Shown here: one piece after another, positions 52,326 through 60,654 of the stretch
How positions within the stretch are numbered: position 1 is the first letter of the stretch
How the letters are laid out: the number at the start of each line of letters is the position of its first letter
Assembly (NCBI RefSeq): GCF_030209445.1
Contig: NZ_JARVSD010000008.1
Coordinates: forward strand, 62,001-126,000
Length of the DNA stretch: 64,000 bases
Direction: 5' to 3'
Source of the DNA: Promicromonospora sp. MEB111
Lineage (GTDB): Bacteria; Actinomycetota; Actinomycetes; Actinomycetales; Cellulomonadaceae
Translations under genes and position numbers: made by a program
Notes under the pieces: model-generated
Databases searched by the model: none
Seen by the model: only the letters and a program-made list of their open reading frames with translations
Told to the model about the DNA's origin: nothing

Positions 52326-52430
52326 ACCTGAATCACCTGTCAATAGTTCACCCGGCCGGTTCCGCGGGCGGATGGGTTGACACGAGATGCCCGTCTCGTC
52401 CACTATCTCCGCAACCTGAATCGCCTCTCA
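52326..52430. promoter_or_regulatory. Promoter and repeated 17-bp boxes of the ABC-transporter operon
   Basis: TTGACA (52377-52382), an 18-bp spacer and CACTAT (52401-52406) make a good housekeeping promoter with start near 52413. The box ACCTGAATCACCTGTCA (52326-52342) recurs as ACCTGAATCGCCTCTCA (52414-52430), on either side of the promoter; the second also contains CCTGA...TCAGG. These are likely operators, possibly for the TetR protein of this operon. Confidence 0.6.
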
Positions 52431-52489
52431 GGTTTGGGCGACGTAGCCCGCACCCCACGAGCGGCGACCACCCGAAGAAGGGCAGAGTC

Positions 52490-53692
52490 ATGCGGACGAG
52501 GAAGTCCCTCATGGCCGTCGCCGCCGCGGCGGTGACGGGCCTGGCGCTCGCAGCGTGCGCGCCGACCGGCGCGACCACCGGCGGCAGCGGCGACGACGGC
52601 GCGGACGCGGTGCCGATCGACGTCGGCATCGTCTACTCGGAGTCCGGGCCGCTCGCCGCCTACGGCGCGGCCTACAAGCAGGGGTTCGAGGCGGGCATCG
52701 AGTACGCCACCGACGGCACCGGGACGGTGGCCGGCCACGAGCTCAACGTCACGTTCCACGACGACGCCGGCGACCCCGAGAAGGCGGTCTCGCAGGCGAA
52801 GGACCTGATCGGCAAGGGCTACCAGATCCTGGGCGGCACGGTCGTCTCGGGCGTGGCGCTGCCGCTCGCCGAGCAGGCCGAACAGAACAAGGTCCTGTAC
52901 GTCTCCGGCCCCGCGGCCGTGGACACGCTCACCGGCATCAACCGCTACACGTTCCGCAGCGGCCGGCAGTCGCTGCAGGACGTCGCCGCGGCGGGCACGT
53001 TCGTGGACCCGGAAGGCGCGAAGGTCGTCGTCTTCGCCCAGGACAACGCGTTCGGGCAGGGCAACCTCGCCGCGGTCGAGGGCGTGCTGGGCGGCCAGGG
53101 CGCGGAGGTCTCCTCGGTGCTGGTGCCCGAGGACGCGACCGAGTTCACGCCCTTCGCCAAGAAGGTGCTCGACGCCGAGGCCGACATGGTCTTCGTGGCC
53201 TGGGCCGGCGCCACGACGGGCGCGATGTGGCAGGGCCTGGACCAGCAGGGCGTGCTCGACGAGACCACCGTCGTCACGGGCCTGGGCGACGTGGCCACCT
53301 ACGGCGCCTACGGCGACGCTGCCCAGAAGGTCAGCTTCCTCAACCACTACTTTCCCGGCGCGGCGGGCACCGAGACCGAGACCGCGATGCTGGACACCGT
53401 CGAGGCGGCCGGCGGCACGCCGGACCTGTTCACGCCGGACGGCTTCGTGGCGGCGCAGCTCGTCGTGCACGCGATCGAGGAGGGCGCCGGCGACGTCGAG
53501 GCGATGGTCGACGCGCTGGAGGGTTATACGTTCGAGGGCCCCAAGGGCGAGACCACGGTCCGCGCCTCCGACCACGCGCTGATCCAGCCGATGTACCAGG
53601 CCAAGCTGGTCAAGGACGGCGACGCCTGGACGCCGGAGCTGGTCGAGGTCATCGACGGCGAGGCCGTCGCGCCCGCCGAGGCGACCGACTGA
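52490..53692 (+). CDS. ABC transporter substrate-binding lipoprotein (branched-chain amino-acid type)
   Basis: 400 residues. Signal peptide with lipobox LALAACAP, Cys about 23. The mature part is the Leu/Ile/Val-binding fold (Peripla_BP_6): IDVGIVYSESGPLAAYGAAYKQGFE, HELNVTFHDDAGDPEKAVSQAKDLI, VVFAQDNAFGQGNL. Proteins of this family bind amino acids, amides, urea or aromatic and fatty acids. It is first in an eight-gene operon and overlaps the next gene by 1 bp. Confidence 0.9.
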   Translation: MRTRKSLMAVAAAAVTGLALAACAPTGATTGGSGDDGADAVPIDVGIVYSESGPLAAYGAAYKQGFEAGIEYATDGTGTVAGHELNVTFHDDAGDPEKAVSQAKDLIGKGYQILGGTVVSGVALPLAEQAEQNKVLYVSGPAAVDTLTGINRYTFRSGRQSLQDVAAAGTFVDPEGAKVVVFAQDNAFGQGNLAAVEGVLGGQGAEVSSVLVPEDATEFTPFAKKVLDAEADMVFVAWAGATTGAMWQGLDQQGVLDETTVVTGLGDVATYGAYGDAAQKVSFLNHYFPGAAGTETETAMLDTVEAAGGTPDLFTPDGFVAAQLVVHAIEEGAGDVEAMVDALEGYTFEGPKGETTVRASDHALIQPMYQAKLVKDGDAWTPELVEVIDGEAVAPAEATD

Positions 53693-54477
53693 TGGCAGCG
53701 GGTGGCGAGCCGGTCCTCGAGACGGCCGGGCTCGGGCTGACGATCGGCGGCGCGCGGATCCTCGACGGGGTGGACCTCCGGGTGGGGCGCGGCGAGCTGC
53801 TGGGCGTGATCGGTCCGAACGGCGCGGGCAAGACCACGCTGTTCAACCTGATCAGCGGGATCTACCGGGCCACGAGTGGCCGCGTGCTGCTCGGGGGCCG
53901 GGACGTGACCGCGGCGTCCGTCGCCGTCCGGGCCCGCGCCGGCCTGGGCCGGACGTTCCAGACGTCGAGCCTGTTCCCGCGGCTGTCCGTCGTGGAGAAC
54001 GTCCGGCTCGCCACCCAGCGCCGCCTCGGCGGCAGCCTCTCGGTCCTGAGCTTTCCCCGGCGCGGCGACGTCGCGTCGGTGGAGGCCGCCGAGCACCTGG
54101 GCACGGTGGGTCTGACCCACCGGTCCGACGCCGCGGCCGGCGACCTGTCCCACGGCGACAAGCGCAAGCTGGAGATCGCCGTGCTGCTGGCCATGGACTC
54201 GTCGGTGGTGCTGCTGGACGAGCCGATGGCGGGCGTGGCGACGGGCGACGTCGCCGGGCTGGTCGAGGTGATCCGGTCCATCAACGACTCCGGCCGCACG
54301 GTGCTCATGGTGGAGCACCACATGGACGTGGTGCTAGGCCTGGCCGACCGGGTCGCCGTCATGCACCACGGCGAGCTGCTGACCTGCGACGTCCCGGAGA
54401 AGGTCATGGCGGACGAGACGGTGCAGTCCGCCTACCTGGGCACGACGGCCGGCTCGACCGCGGGGAGTGCCGCATGA
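53692..54477 (+). CDS. LivG-type ABC transporter ATP-binding protein
   Basis: 261 residues. Walker A GPNGAGKTT, GRTFQTSSLFPRLSVVENV (Q-loop region), signature LSHGDKRKLEIA in the LivG style, Walker B VVLLDEPMAG and switch His in VEHHMDVV. It powers import of the ligand bound by the lipoprotein. Stop and start overlaps with both neighbours (ATGA). Confidence 0.93.
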   Translation: MAAGGEPVLETAGLGLTIGGARILDGVDLRVGRGELLGVIGPNGAGKTTLFNLISGIYRATSGRVLLGGRDVTAASVAVRARAGLGRTFQTSSLFPRLSVVENVRLATQRRLGGSLSVLSFPRRGDVASVEAAEHLGTVGLTHRSDAAAGDLSHGDKRKLEIAVLLAMDSSVVLLDEPMAGVATGDVAGLVEVIRSINDSGRTVLMVEHHMDVVLGLADRVAVMHHGELLTCDVPEKVMADETVQSAYLGTTAGSTAGSAA

Positions 54478-55235
54478 GCGGGCCGAACGTGCTGGAGGTG
54501 CGCGGCCTGTCGGCGCGCATCGCCGGGCAGCAGGTGGTGCACGACGTGTCGTTCGAGGTCCCGGCCTCCGGCGTCACCGCGGTGCTCGGCCGCAACGGCG
54601 TCGGCAAGACGTCCAGCCTGCGGGCGATCCTCGGCCTGATCGAACGCTCGGGCGAGGTGCTGCTCGACGGCGTCCGCGTGGACGCCGAGCGCACGGACCG
54701 CATCGTCCGGCGCGGCGTGGGCTACGTGCCGGAGGACCGCGAGGTGTTCGCGGGCCTGACGGTGGCGGAGAACCTCCGGCTCGCGGAACGCGGCGGTTCC
54801 ACGGCGGAGCACCGCGAGCTCGTCGACACCCTGTTCCCGGACCTGGTCAGGCGCGCCGGACAGCGTGCGGGCACGCTCTCGGGCGGGCAGCAGCAGATGG
54901 TCTCCCTGGCACGGGCGCTGCTCAACGAGAACCGGATCCTCCTCGTGGACGAGCCCACCAAGGGGCTCGCCCCGCGGATCGTGACCGAGGTGGCCGAGAC
55001 CCTGGCCGCGGCCGCCCGGACCGTGCCCGTGCTGCTCGTGGAGCAGAACCTGCAGGTCGTCGAGCGGCTGGCCGAGCGCGTCGTGGTCATCGACGCCGGA
55101 CGCGTGGTGCACACGGGCCCGGCGCGGGCCCTGCTCGACGACCCCGACCTGGTCCAGCGGCTGCTGGGAGTCTCGGCCGGCGAGCACGACCCGTCCGGCG
55201 AGGAAGCAGCGACCACCGCGGAGGCCGGCCGATGA
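54474..55235 (+). CDS. LivF-type ABC transporter ATP-binding protein
   Basis: 253 residues. Walker A GRNGVGKTS, GYVPEDREVFAGLTVAENL, signature LSGGQQQMVSLARAL, Walker B ILLVDEPTKGLAP and the LivF-typical VLLVEQNLQ switch. It forms a heterodimer with the upstream LivG-type subunit. A Ser/Ala/Glu-rich tail ends the protein. Confidence 0.93.
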   Translation: MSGPNVLEVRGLSARIAGQQVVHDVSFEVPASGVTAVLGRNGVGKTSSLRAILGLIERSGEVLLDGVRVDAERTDRIVRRGVGYVPEDREVFAGLTVAENLRLAERGGSTAEHRELVDTLFPDLVRRAGQRAGTLSGGQQQMVSLARALLNENRILLVDEPTKGLAPRIVTEVAETLAAAARTVPVLLVEQNLQVVERLAERVVVIDAGRVVHTGPARALLDDPDLVQRLLGVSAGEHDPSGEEAATTAEAGR

Positions 55236-56107
55236 GCACCCTGATCCTCCTGCTCGCCACGGGCCTCGGCCTGGGCGGACTGTACTTCCTCGTCGCCTCG
55301 GGCCTGTCCCTGATCTACGGCCTGATGGGCGTGCTGAACTTCGCGCACGGTTCGTTCCTCACGCTCGGCGCGTTCGTCGGGCTGGCGGCCGGCAACCTCG
55401 TCGGCGCGGGCACCTGGGGCGGGCTCCTGTTGGGCCTCGTGGTGGGCGCGCTGACCGGCGCGGCCGCGGCGACCGCCACCGAGCTGGGCCTCATCCGTCC
55501 GCTCTACGACCGGCACATCGAGCAGGTGCTCGTCACCGTGGGCCTCTCGCTCGCCACGGTCGCCCTGTTCGAGGGGATCTGGGGGCCGAACCCCCGGAAC
55601 GTCACGCGCACCGAGTGGCTCGCCTCGACCACGGACGTGCTGGGCGCGCACGTGCCGAACACCGCGTTCCTCAACGTGCTCGCGGCGGCCGCCGTGCTCG
55701 GCGGCATCGTCGCGTTCCTGCGGTACACGCGGTACGGCCTGATCATCCGCGCCGGCGTCGAGAACCGGGCCATGGTCACGGCACTCGGCATCGACGTGCG
55801 CCGCGCGTTCACGCTCGTCTTCGCCGTGGGCGGGGCCGCGGCCGGCCTGGGTGGCGTGCTGGCCACGCAGTCGCTGAACTACGTCTCCCCGCACATGGGC
55901 GCGAGCCTGCTGATCTTCGCGTTCATCGTCACGGTGATCGGCGGCATGGGCTCGCTGACCGGGGCCGCGGTGGCGTCCGTCGTCGTCGCCGTGCTGCAGC
56001 AGCTCGCGAACTTCTACCTGAACAACACGGGCGACCTGATCGTCGTCCTGCTCCTGGCGCTCGTGCTGCTCGTGCGCCCGTCCGGACTGATGGGGAGGCC
56101 CGCATGA
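55232..56107 (+). CDS. LivH-type ABC transporter permease
   Basis: 291 residues with about eight membrane helices. The EAA-like coupling region GLIIRAGVENRAMVTALGIDVRR and the LSLIYGLMGVLNFAHGSFLTLGAF motif are characteristic of LivH. It is in the inner membrane and pairs with the LivM-type permease encoded next. Confidence 0.92.
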   Translation: MSTLILLLATGLGLGGLYFLVASGLSLIYGLMGVLNFAHGSFLTLGAFVGLAAGNLVGAGTWGGLLLGLVVGALTGAAAATATELGLIRPLYDRHIEQVLVTVGLSLATVALFEGIWGPNPRNVTRTEWLASTTDVLGAHVPNTAFLNVLAAAAVLGGIVAFLRYTRYGLIIRAGVENRAMVTALGIDVRRAFTLVFAVGGAAAGLGGVLATQSLNYVSPHMGASLLIFAFIVTVIGGMGSLTGAAVASVVVAVLQQLANFYLNNTGDLIVVLLLALVLLVRPSGLMGRPA

Positions 56108-57195
56108 CCCGCGCAAGCACCCGCCTCGGTGGCCTGGCGCTCCTGGTGCTGCTCGCCTGCCTGCCGCTGCTCGCGCTCCCGGTGCCGGGCGTGCTGCCCG
56201 GGTACACCTACGAGCCCGGCACGCTCCAGCTCCTCGCCCTGTGCTGGCTGACGGCGGCGCTCGCGCTGTCCTACCACCTGCTGTTCGGGGTGGCGGGCCT
56301 GATGAGCTTCGGGCACGCGCTCTACTTCGCGGCCGGGATCTACGGGCTGGCGATCGTGCTGGACCGCACCGACGTGCCGCTCCTGCCCGCCGCCGCACTG
56401 GTACTGGTGGGCGGCGTGGCCCTCGCGTTCGTCGTGGGCGCCATCTCCCTGCGCGTCACCGGCATCTCGTTCGCGATGGTCACGCTCGCGTTCGCCCAGG
56501 CGGGCAACGTGCTGGTGCGCCGCGACCAGGGCGACCTGACCGGCGGCGAGGAGGGCCTCGCGCTCGCGACCGACGGCGTGCCCGCCGCCCTGGTGGGCGT
56601 GGTCAACACCCGCAACCTGTACTGGCTGGCGCTCGCGGTGCTGCTGGTGGTCTACCTGGTGGTGCTGTGGATCGAGCGCAGCCGGGCGGGGCACATGGCC
56701 GCGGCCGTGCGCGAGAACGAGGTGCGCGTGCGGATCATCGGCGGCCGCCCGTACCTGACCAAGCTCGTGGTGTTCGTGCTGGCGGCATCGCTCGCGACCG
56801 TGGTCGGGATGGCGTACCTGCTGCTGCAGTCCGGCGCGTCGCCGGCGACGTCGACCGCGGACTTCACGCTCACGCTCCTGGTCATGGTGGTGCTGGGCGG
56901 CGTCGGGTCGCGGTGGGGCGCGGTCGTGGGGGCGGTGCTCTACACGCTGCTGGACCAGCGCCTCGCCGAGCTCGCGCACTCCGAGGCCGTGGCCGGGCTG
57001 CCGGCCGTGCTGCGGATCCCGCTGTCGGAGCCGATGTTCCTGCTGGGCACGTGCTTCGTGCTGGTCGTGATCTTCCTGCCGGGCGGGCTGGCGGGCGCGG
57101 CCGAGCGGCTGGCCGCGCGCCGTCGGCCCGGGAGCGACAGGGACGGGAGCGGCCCCGCGCCCGGAGTGCCCGCCCCCGAGGGGGCGGTCGCATGA
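56104..57195 (+). CDS. LivM-type ABC transporter permease
   Basis: 363 residues with about ten helices; HLLFGVAGLMSFGHALYFAAGIYG and SRAGHMAAAVRENEVRVRIIGG are LivM signatures. A charged C-terminal tail (AARRRPGSDRDGSG) is cytoplasmic. It overlaps the acyl-CoA ligase gene by 4 bp, linking uptake and activation of the substrate. Confidence 0.92.
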   Translation: MTRASTRLGGLALLVLLACLPLLALPVPGVLPGYTYEPGTLQLLALCWLTAALALSYHLLFGVAGLMSFGHALYFAAGIYGLAIVLDRTDVPLLPAAALVLVGGVALAFVVGAISLRVTGISFAMVTLAFAQAGNVLVRRDQGDLTGGEEGLALATDGVPAALVGVVNTRNLYWLALAVLLVVYLVVLWIERSRAGHMAAAVRENEVRVRIIGGRPYLTKLVVFVLAASLATVVGMAYLLLQSGASPATSTADFTLTLLVMVVLGGVGSRWGAVVGAVLYTLLDQRLAELAHSEAVAGLPAVLRIPLSEPMFLLGTCFVLVVIFLPGGLAGAAERLAARRRPGSDRDGSGPAPGVPAPEGAVA

Positions 57196-58739
57196 GCGAC
57201 CTGCACACGCTGGGCCGGTGGCCGCGCGACCGCGCGCTGGCCACGCCCGACCGGGTGGCCGTGGACGACCGCGGCGTCACCCTGACATATCGCGCCCTGG
57301 ACGCGCGAGCCACGGCACTGGCGGCCCGGCTGCTCGACGCCGGGTACGTGGCGGGCGACCGGATCGCCACCGTCACCGGCAACAGCTCCGACCAGGTGGT
57401 GCTGTTCTTCGCCTGCGCCAAGGCCGGGCTCGTGCTCGCGCCGCTGTCGTGGCGGCTGTCCCCGCACGAGCTCGCGGCGCAGCTCGACCAGGCCGACCCC
57501 GCGCTCGTGCTCGTCGAGGAGGAGTGCGGCACCCTGGCGGACGCCGCGCTCGAACGGCTGCCGCTGCCGCCGTCGCGCACGGCGCTCGGGCCGCACGGCG
57601 TGGAGGCGCGCGTGCCCGCGCCCACGCGGCGGACGTCGCTCGCGGAGCCGTCCGCCGGAGCGCGGGGCCGGGTGGTGCGCGACGACGACCCGCTGCTGCT
57701 GGTGTTCACGTCCGGCACGGGCGGCGCCTCGCGGGGTGCGCTGCTCACCCACGCGAACTGCTTCTGGAACAACCTGTCGCTGTCCCGGACGGTCGAGCTG
57801 ACCAGCACGGACGTGGTGCTCTCGGTGCTGCCCCAGTTCCACGTGGGCGGCTGGAACATCCAGCCGCTGCTGGCCTGGTGGACGGGCGCCACCGTGGTGC
57901 TGGAGCGCACCTTCGAGCCCGAGCGCGTGCTGCGCCTGGTCGCCGACCGGCGCGTCACCACGATGATGGGCGTGCCCACCAACTACCTGCTGCTTGCCGA
58001 GCACCCCGGCTTCGCGGCGGCCGACCTGAGCTCGCTGCGGCACGCGGTGGTGGGCGGCGCGCCCATGCCGGAGCCGCTGCTGCGCGCCTGGCACCGGCGC
58101 GGCGTCGCGCTCACCCAGGGTTACGGGCTCACCGAGGCGGGCCCCAACGTGCTCTGCCTGCCCGACGACGTGGCGCGCGACCGCGTCGGCTCCGCCGGCG
58201 TGCCGTACCCGCACGTCGAGGTGGCGGTGGCCGACCCGGTCACCGGCGAGCATCTCGTGGGCACCGCCACGGGCGAGCTGCTGGTGCGCGGCCCGAGCGT
58301 GTTCGCGGGCTACTTCCGGGAGCCGGAGGCGACGGCGGCGTCGTTCGCGGGCGGCTGGCTGCGCACCGGTGACCTGGTGGAACGCGACGCCGACGGGTAC
58401 TACCGCGTGGTCGACCGGCTCAAGGACGTGTTCATCACGGGCGGCGAGAACGTCACCCCGGCCGAGGTGGAGGCGGCGCTGCGCCGGCACCCCGCCGTGG
58501 CGGACGCCGCCGTGGTGGGCGTGCCCGACGAGCGCTGGGGCGAGGTGGGCCACGCGTTCGTGGTGCCGCGCGGCGGGCTGCTCACCGACGCGGAGGATCT
58601 CGCGGCCTTCTGCCGGCGCGAGCTGGCCGGCTACAAGGTGCCGCGGCACTTCGACCTCGTCCCGGACCTGCCACGCTCGTCCCTGAACAAGGTGGTGCGC
58701 TCGGCGCTCCACGTACGCCCTGCCAAGGAGGCCCGGTGA
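57192..58739 (+). CDS. AMP-forming acyl-CoA synthetase (ligase)
   Basis: 515 residues of the ANL superfamily. P-loop LLLVFTSGTGGASRGA (most relatives have TGxPKG; here the Lys is Arg), A5 motif QGYGLTEAGPNV, A7 WLRTGDLVERDADGYY, A8 DRLKDVFITGGENVTPAEVE, and A10 Lys in RSSLNKVVR. It activates a carboxylic acid to its CoA thioester. The acid is probably whatever the ABC system imports; fatty, aromatic or dicarboxylic acids are all possible. Confidence 0.9.
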   Translation: MSDLHTLGRWPRDRALATPDRVAVDDRGVTLTYRALDARATALAARLLDAGYVAGDRIATVTGNSSDQVVLFFACAKAGLVLAPLSWRLSPHELAAQLDQADPALVLVEEECGTLADAALERLPLPPSRTALGPHGVEARVPAPTRRTSLAEPSAGARGRVVRDDDPLLLVFTSGTGGASRGALLTHANCFWNNLSLSRTVELTSTDVVLSVLPQFHVGGWNIQPLLAWWTGATVVLERTFEPERVLRLVADRRVTTMMGVPTNYLLLAEHPGFAAADLSSLRHAVVGGAPMPEPLLRAWHRRGVALTQGYGLTEAGPNVLCLPDDVARDRVGSAGVPYPHVEVAVADPVTGEHLVGTATGELLVRGPSVFAGYFREPEATAASFAGGWLRTGDLVERDADGYYRVVDRLKDVFITGGENVTPAEVEAALRRHPAVADAAVVGVPDERWGEVGHAFVVPRGGLLTDAEDLAAFCRRELAGYKVPRHFDLVPDLPRSSLNKVVRSALHVRPAKEAR

Positions 58740-59389
58740 GCACCATCTCCCAGCCCATGACCAAGGGGGAGCGCACCCGCGCGCGCATCCTCGTCGCCGC
58801 CGAGCGGGTGTTCGCCGAGCTCGGCTTCCACGACGCCTCGATCGTGAAGATCACGGAGGCGGCCGGGGTGGGGCAGGGCACGTTCTACCTGTACTTCACC
58901 TCGAAGATCGAGATCTTCGACGAGGTGGTCGAGGACCTGAACCGGCGCGTGCGGCACGCGATGATCGCGGCGTCCTCGCAGGCGTCGGGACGGATCGAGG
59001 CGGAGCGGGCGGGGTTCCGCGCCTTCTTCGAGTTCACGGCCGAGCATCCGGCGCTGTACCGGATCGTGCGGCAGGCGGAGTTCGTCTCGCCGGGCGCGCT
59101 GCGCCTGCACTACACGCGGATCGTCGAGGGGTACCGCGACGGGCTCGCCAAGGCGCAGGCCGCGGGCGAGGTCGGCGACATCGACCCCGAGGTGGCCGCG
59201 TGGGCGCTCATGGGCATCGGCGAGATCGTCGGCATGCGGTGGGTCCTGTGGGGCCCCGACGTCGAGCCCGGCGGCCCGACGTCGGCCGTCCCGCCCGAGG
59301 TGTTCGACCAGGCGATGAGGTTCATCGAGCGGGCGCTGGCGCCCGGCGGCACCGGCCCCGGCCGGAGCGAGGGGGAGAAGCGTCCATGA
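58736..59389 (+). CDS. TetR-family transcriptional regulator
   Basis: 217 residues from a GTG that overlaps the ligase stop. HTH: RARILVAAERVFAELGFHDASIVKITEAAGVGQGTFYLYFTSKIEIFDEVV. The C-terminal ligand domain (FFEFTAEHPALYRIVRQAEFVSP) resembles fatty-acyl-sensing members. It likely represses its own operon and binds the 17-bp boxes near 52.3-52.4 kb, with an acyl-CoA or free acid as inducer (inferred). Confidence 0.9.
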   Translation: MSTISQPMTKGERTRARILVAAERVFAELGFHDASIVKITEAAGVGQGTFYLYFTSKIEIFDEVVEDLNRRVRHAMIAASSQASGRIEAERAGFRAFFEFTAEHPALYRIVRQAEFVSPGALRLHYTRIVEGYRDGLAKAQAAGEVGDIDPEVAAWALMGIGEIVGMRWVLWGPDVEPGGPTSAVPPEVFDQAMRFIERALAPGGTGPGRSEGEKRP

Positions 59390-60378
59390 GCGTCGTCGAC
59401 CAGGTGGAGGCCACCGGCTCGCACACCTACACCACCCACGACGTGGCGGTGGCGGGCGGCGCGCTGCGGGTGGGCGTCTGGGAGCCGACGGCGCCCGAGG
59501 CGACCGGCCCCGACGGCGCGCCCCTGCCCGCCGTCGTGCTGGTGCACGGCATCACCGCCTCGCACCGCGCCTGGCCCGCGGTCGTCTCCGCGTTGCCCGG
59601 GCGCCGCGTCGTCGCGCCCGACCTGCGCGGCCGCGGCCGCAGCAACACGCTGCCCGGCCCGTACGGCATGGCCGCGCACGCCGACGACGTCGCGGCCGTG
59701 ATCGGGGCGCTCGCGGCCGGGCCGGCGGTCGTCGTCGGACACTCCATGGGCGGTTTCGTGTCGCTCGTGCTGACGCACCGGCACCCGGACCTCGTGGCCC
59801 GGCTCGTGCTCGTCGACGGCGGTCTGCCCATCCCGCTGCCGCCGGGGGTGCCGGACGGCGCGACGCCCGAGGAGCTGGTGCGGGCGCTGCTCGGCCCCGC
59901 GATCGAGCGGCTGACCCAGACCTTCCCGAGCGCCGAGGCGTACCGGGAGTTCTGGCGGGCGCACCCCGCCTTCGCCCGGTGGAACCCCGTCGTGGAGCAG
60001 TACGTGGACTACGACCTGGCGGAGTACCCGCCGGTGGGTGCTGCCGTTGCCGGGTCGCCGGGCGCGCCGGTGCTCCGGCCCGCGACGTCGCCCGACGCCG
60101 TCGCCGCGGACTCGGCCGACTCCGCACGGGGCGACGCCGTGCCCGCCGCGCTCGCCTGGGCCGCCGAGACCGGCCTGCCGATCACGTTCCTGCGGGCGCC
60201 GCGCGGCCTGCTCGACCAGCCCGGCGGCATGTACCCGGCCGACACCGTCGCGGAGTGGTTGGGCCGGCTCCCCGGGCTGACGGCGAGCGAGGTGCTCGGC
60301 GTGAACCACTACACGATCATCATGGCGGAGCCGGGCATCTCGGCGGTGAGGGCCGCGGTGACCACCGTCGAGGGCTGA
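59386..60378 (+). CDS. Alpha/beta hydrolase
   Basis: 330 residues. Oxyanion HG in VVLVHGITASHRAW, nucleophile elbow GHSMGG, LVLVDGGLP strand, and the C-terminal catalytic His in GVNHYTI. The acid residue is not certain. Between cap and C-terminus there is a 35-residue Ala/Pro/Asp-rich insertion (PGAPVLRPATSPDAVAADSA). It could free the imported acid from an ester or act on a CoA-pathway product. Last gene of the operon that starts at 52490. Confidence 0.85.
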   Translation: MSVVDQVEATGSHTYTTHDVAVAGGALRVGVWEPTAPEATGPDGAPLPAVVLVHGITASHRAWPAVVSALPGRRVVAPDLRGRGRSNTLPGPYGMAAHADDVAAVIGALAAGPAVVVGHSMGGFVSLVLTHRHPDLVARLVLVDGGLPIPLPPGVPDGATPEELVRALLGPAIERLTQTFPSAEAYREFWRAHPAFARWNPVVEQYVDYDLAEYPPVGAAVAGSPGAPVLRPATSPDAVAADSADSARGDAVPAALAWAAETGLPITFLRAPRGLLDQPGGMYPADTVAEWLGRLPGLTASEVLGVNHYTIIMAEPGISAVRAAVTTVEG

Positions 60379-60450
60379 CCGACGCCCCGGCGAGCGGCCG
60401 CGGATCGAGATGCCGCGGGGGAGCGCCGCGGGGTGACCACCGCTTCTGCG

Positions 60451-60575
60451 GAGGTGGCCGGGTGGGCTGAATCCCGTTCGTTCCGGCTACGGACTTTCTG
60501 GCTCTGCCGGACTGTCTGGCAAGGCCGTATTCAACGGGTCCGGGGTGGACAAAGTTCAGCCCACCCGGCCACCTC
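60451..60575. repeat. 125-bp element with 21-bp perfect terminal inverted repeats
   Basis: GAGGTGGCCGGGTGGGCTGAA (first 20 shown in part by GAGGTGGCCGGGTGGGCTGA) at 60451-60471 is matched exactly in reverse complement at 60555-60575. Inside, CCCGTT and AACGGG pair again. The 83-bp interior is less GC-rich and has no coding potential. It could be a MITE-like insertion or a large terminator between convergent genes. No clear target duplication is visible. Confidence 0.75.
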
Positions 60576-60654
60576 TCCCGGTGTGTGCCTCACCCCGTCG
60601 AGCTCCGCGCCGCCCGCCGGGCCGCGCCTCTGGTCCGGCGATGGTCCAGCGCCG

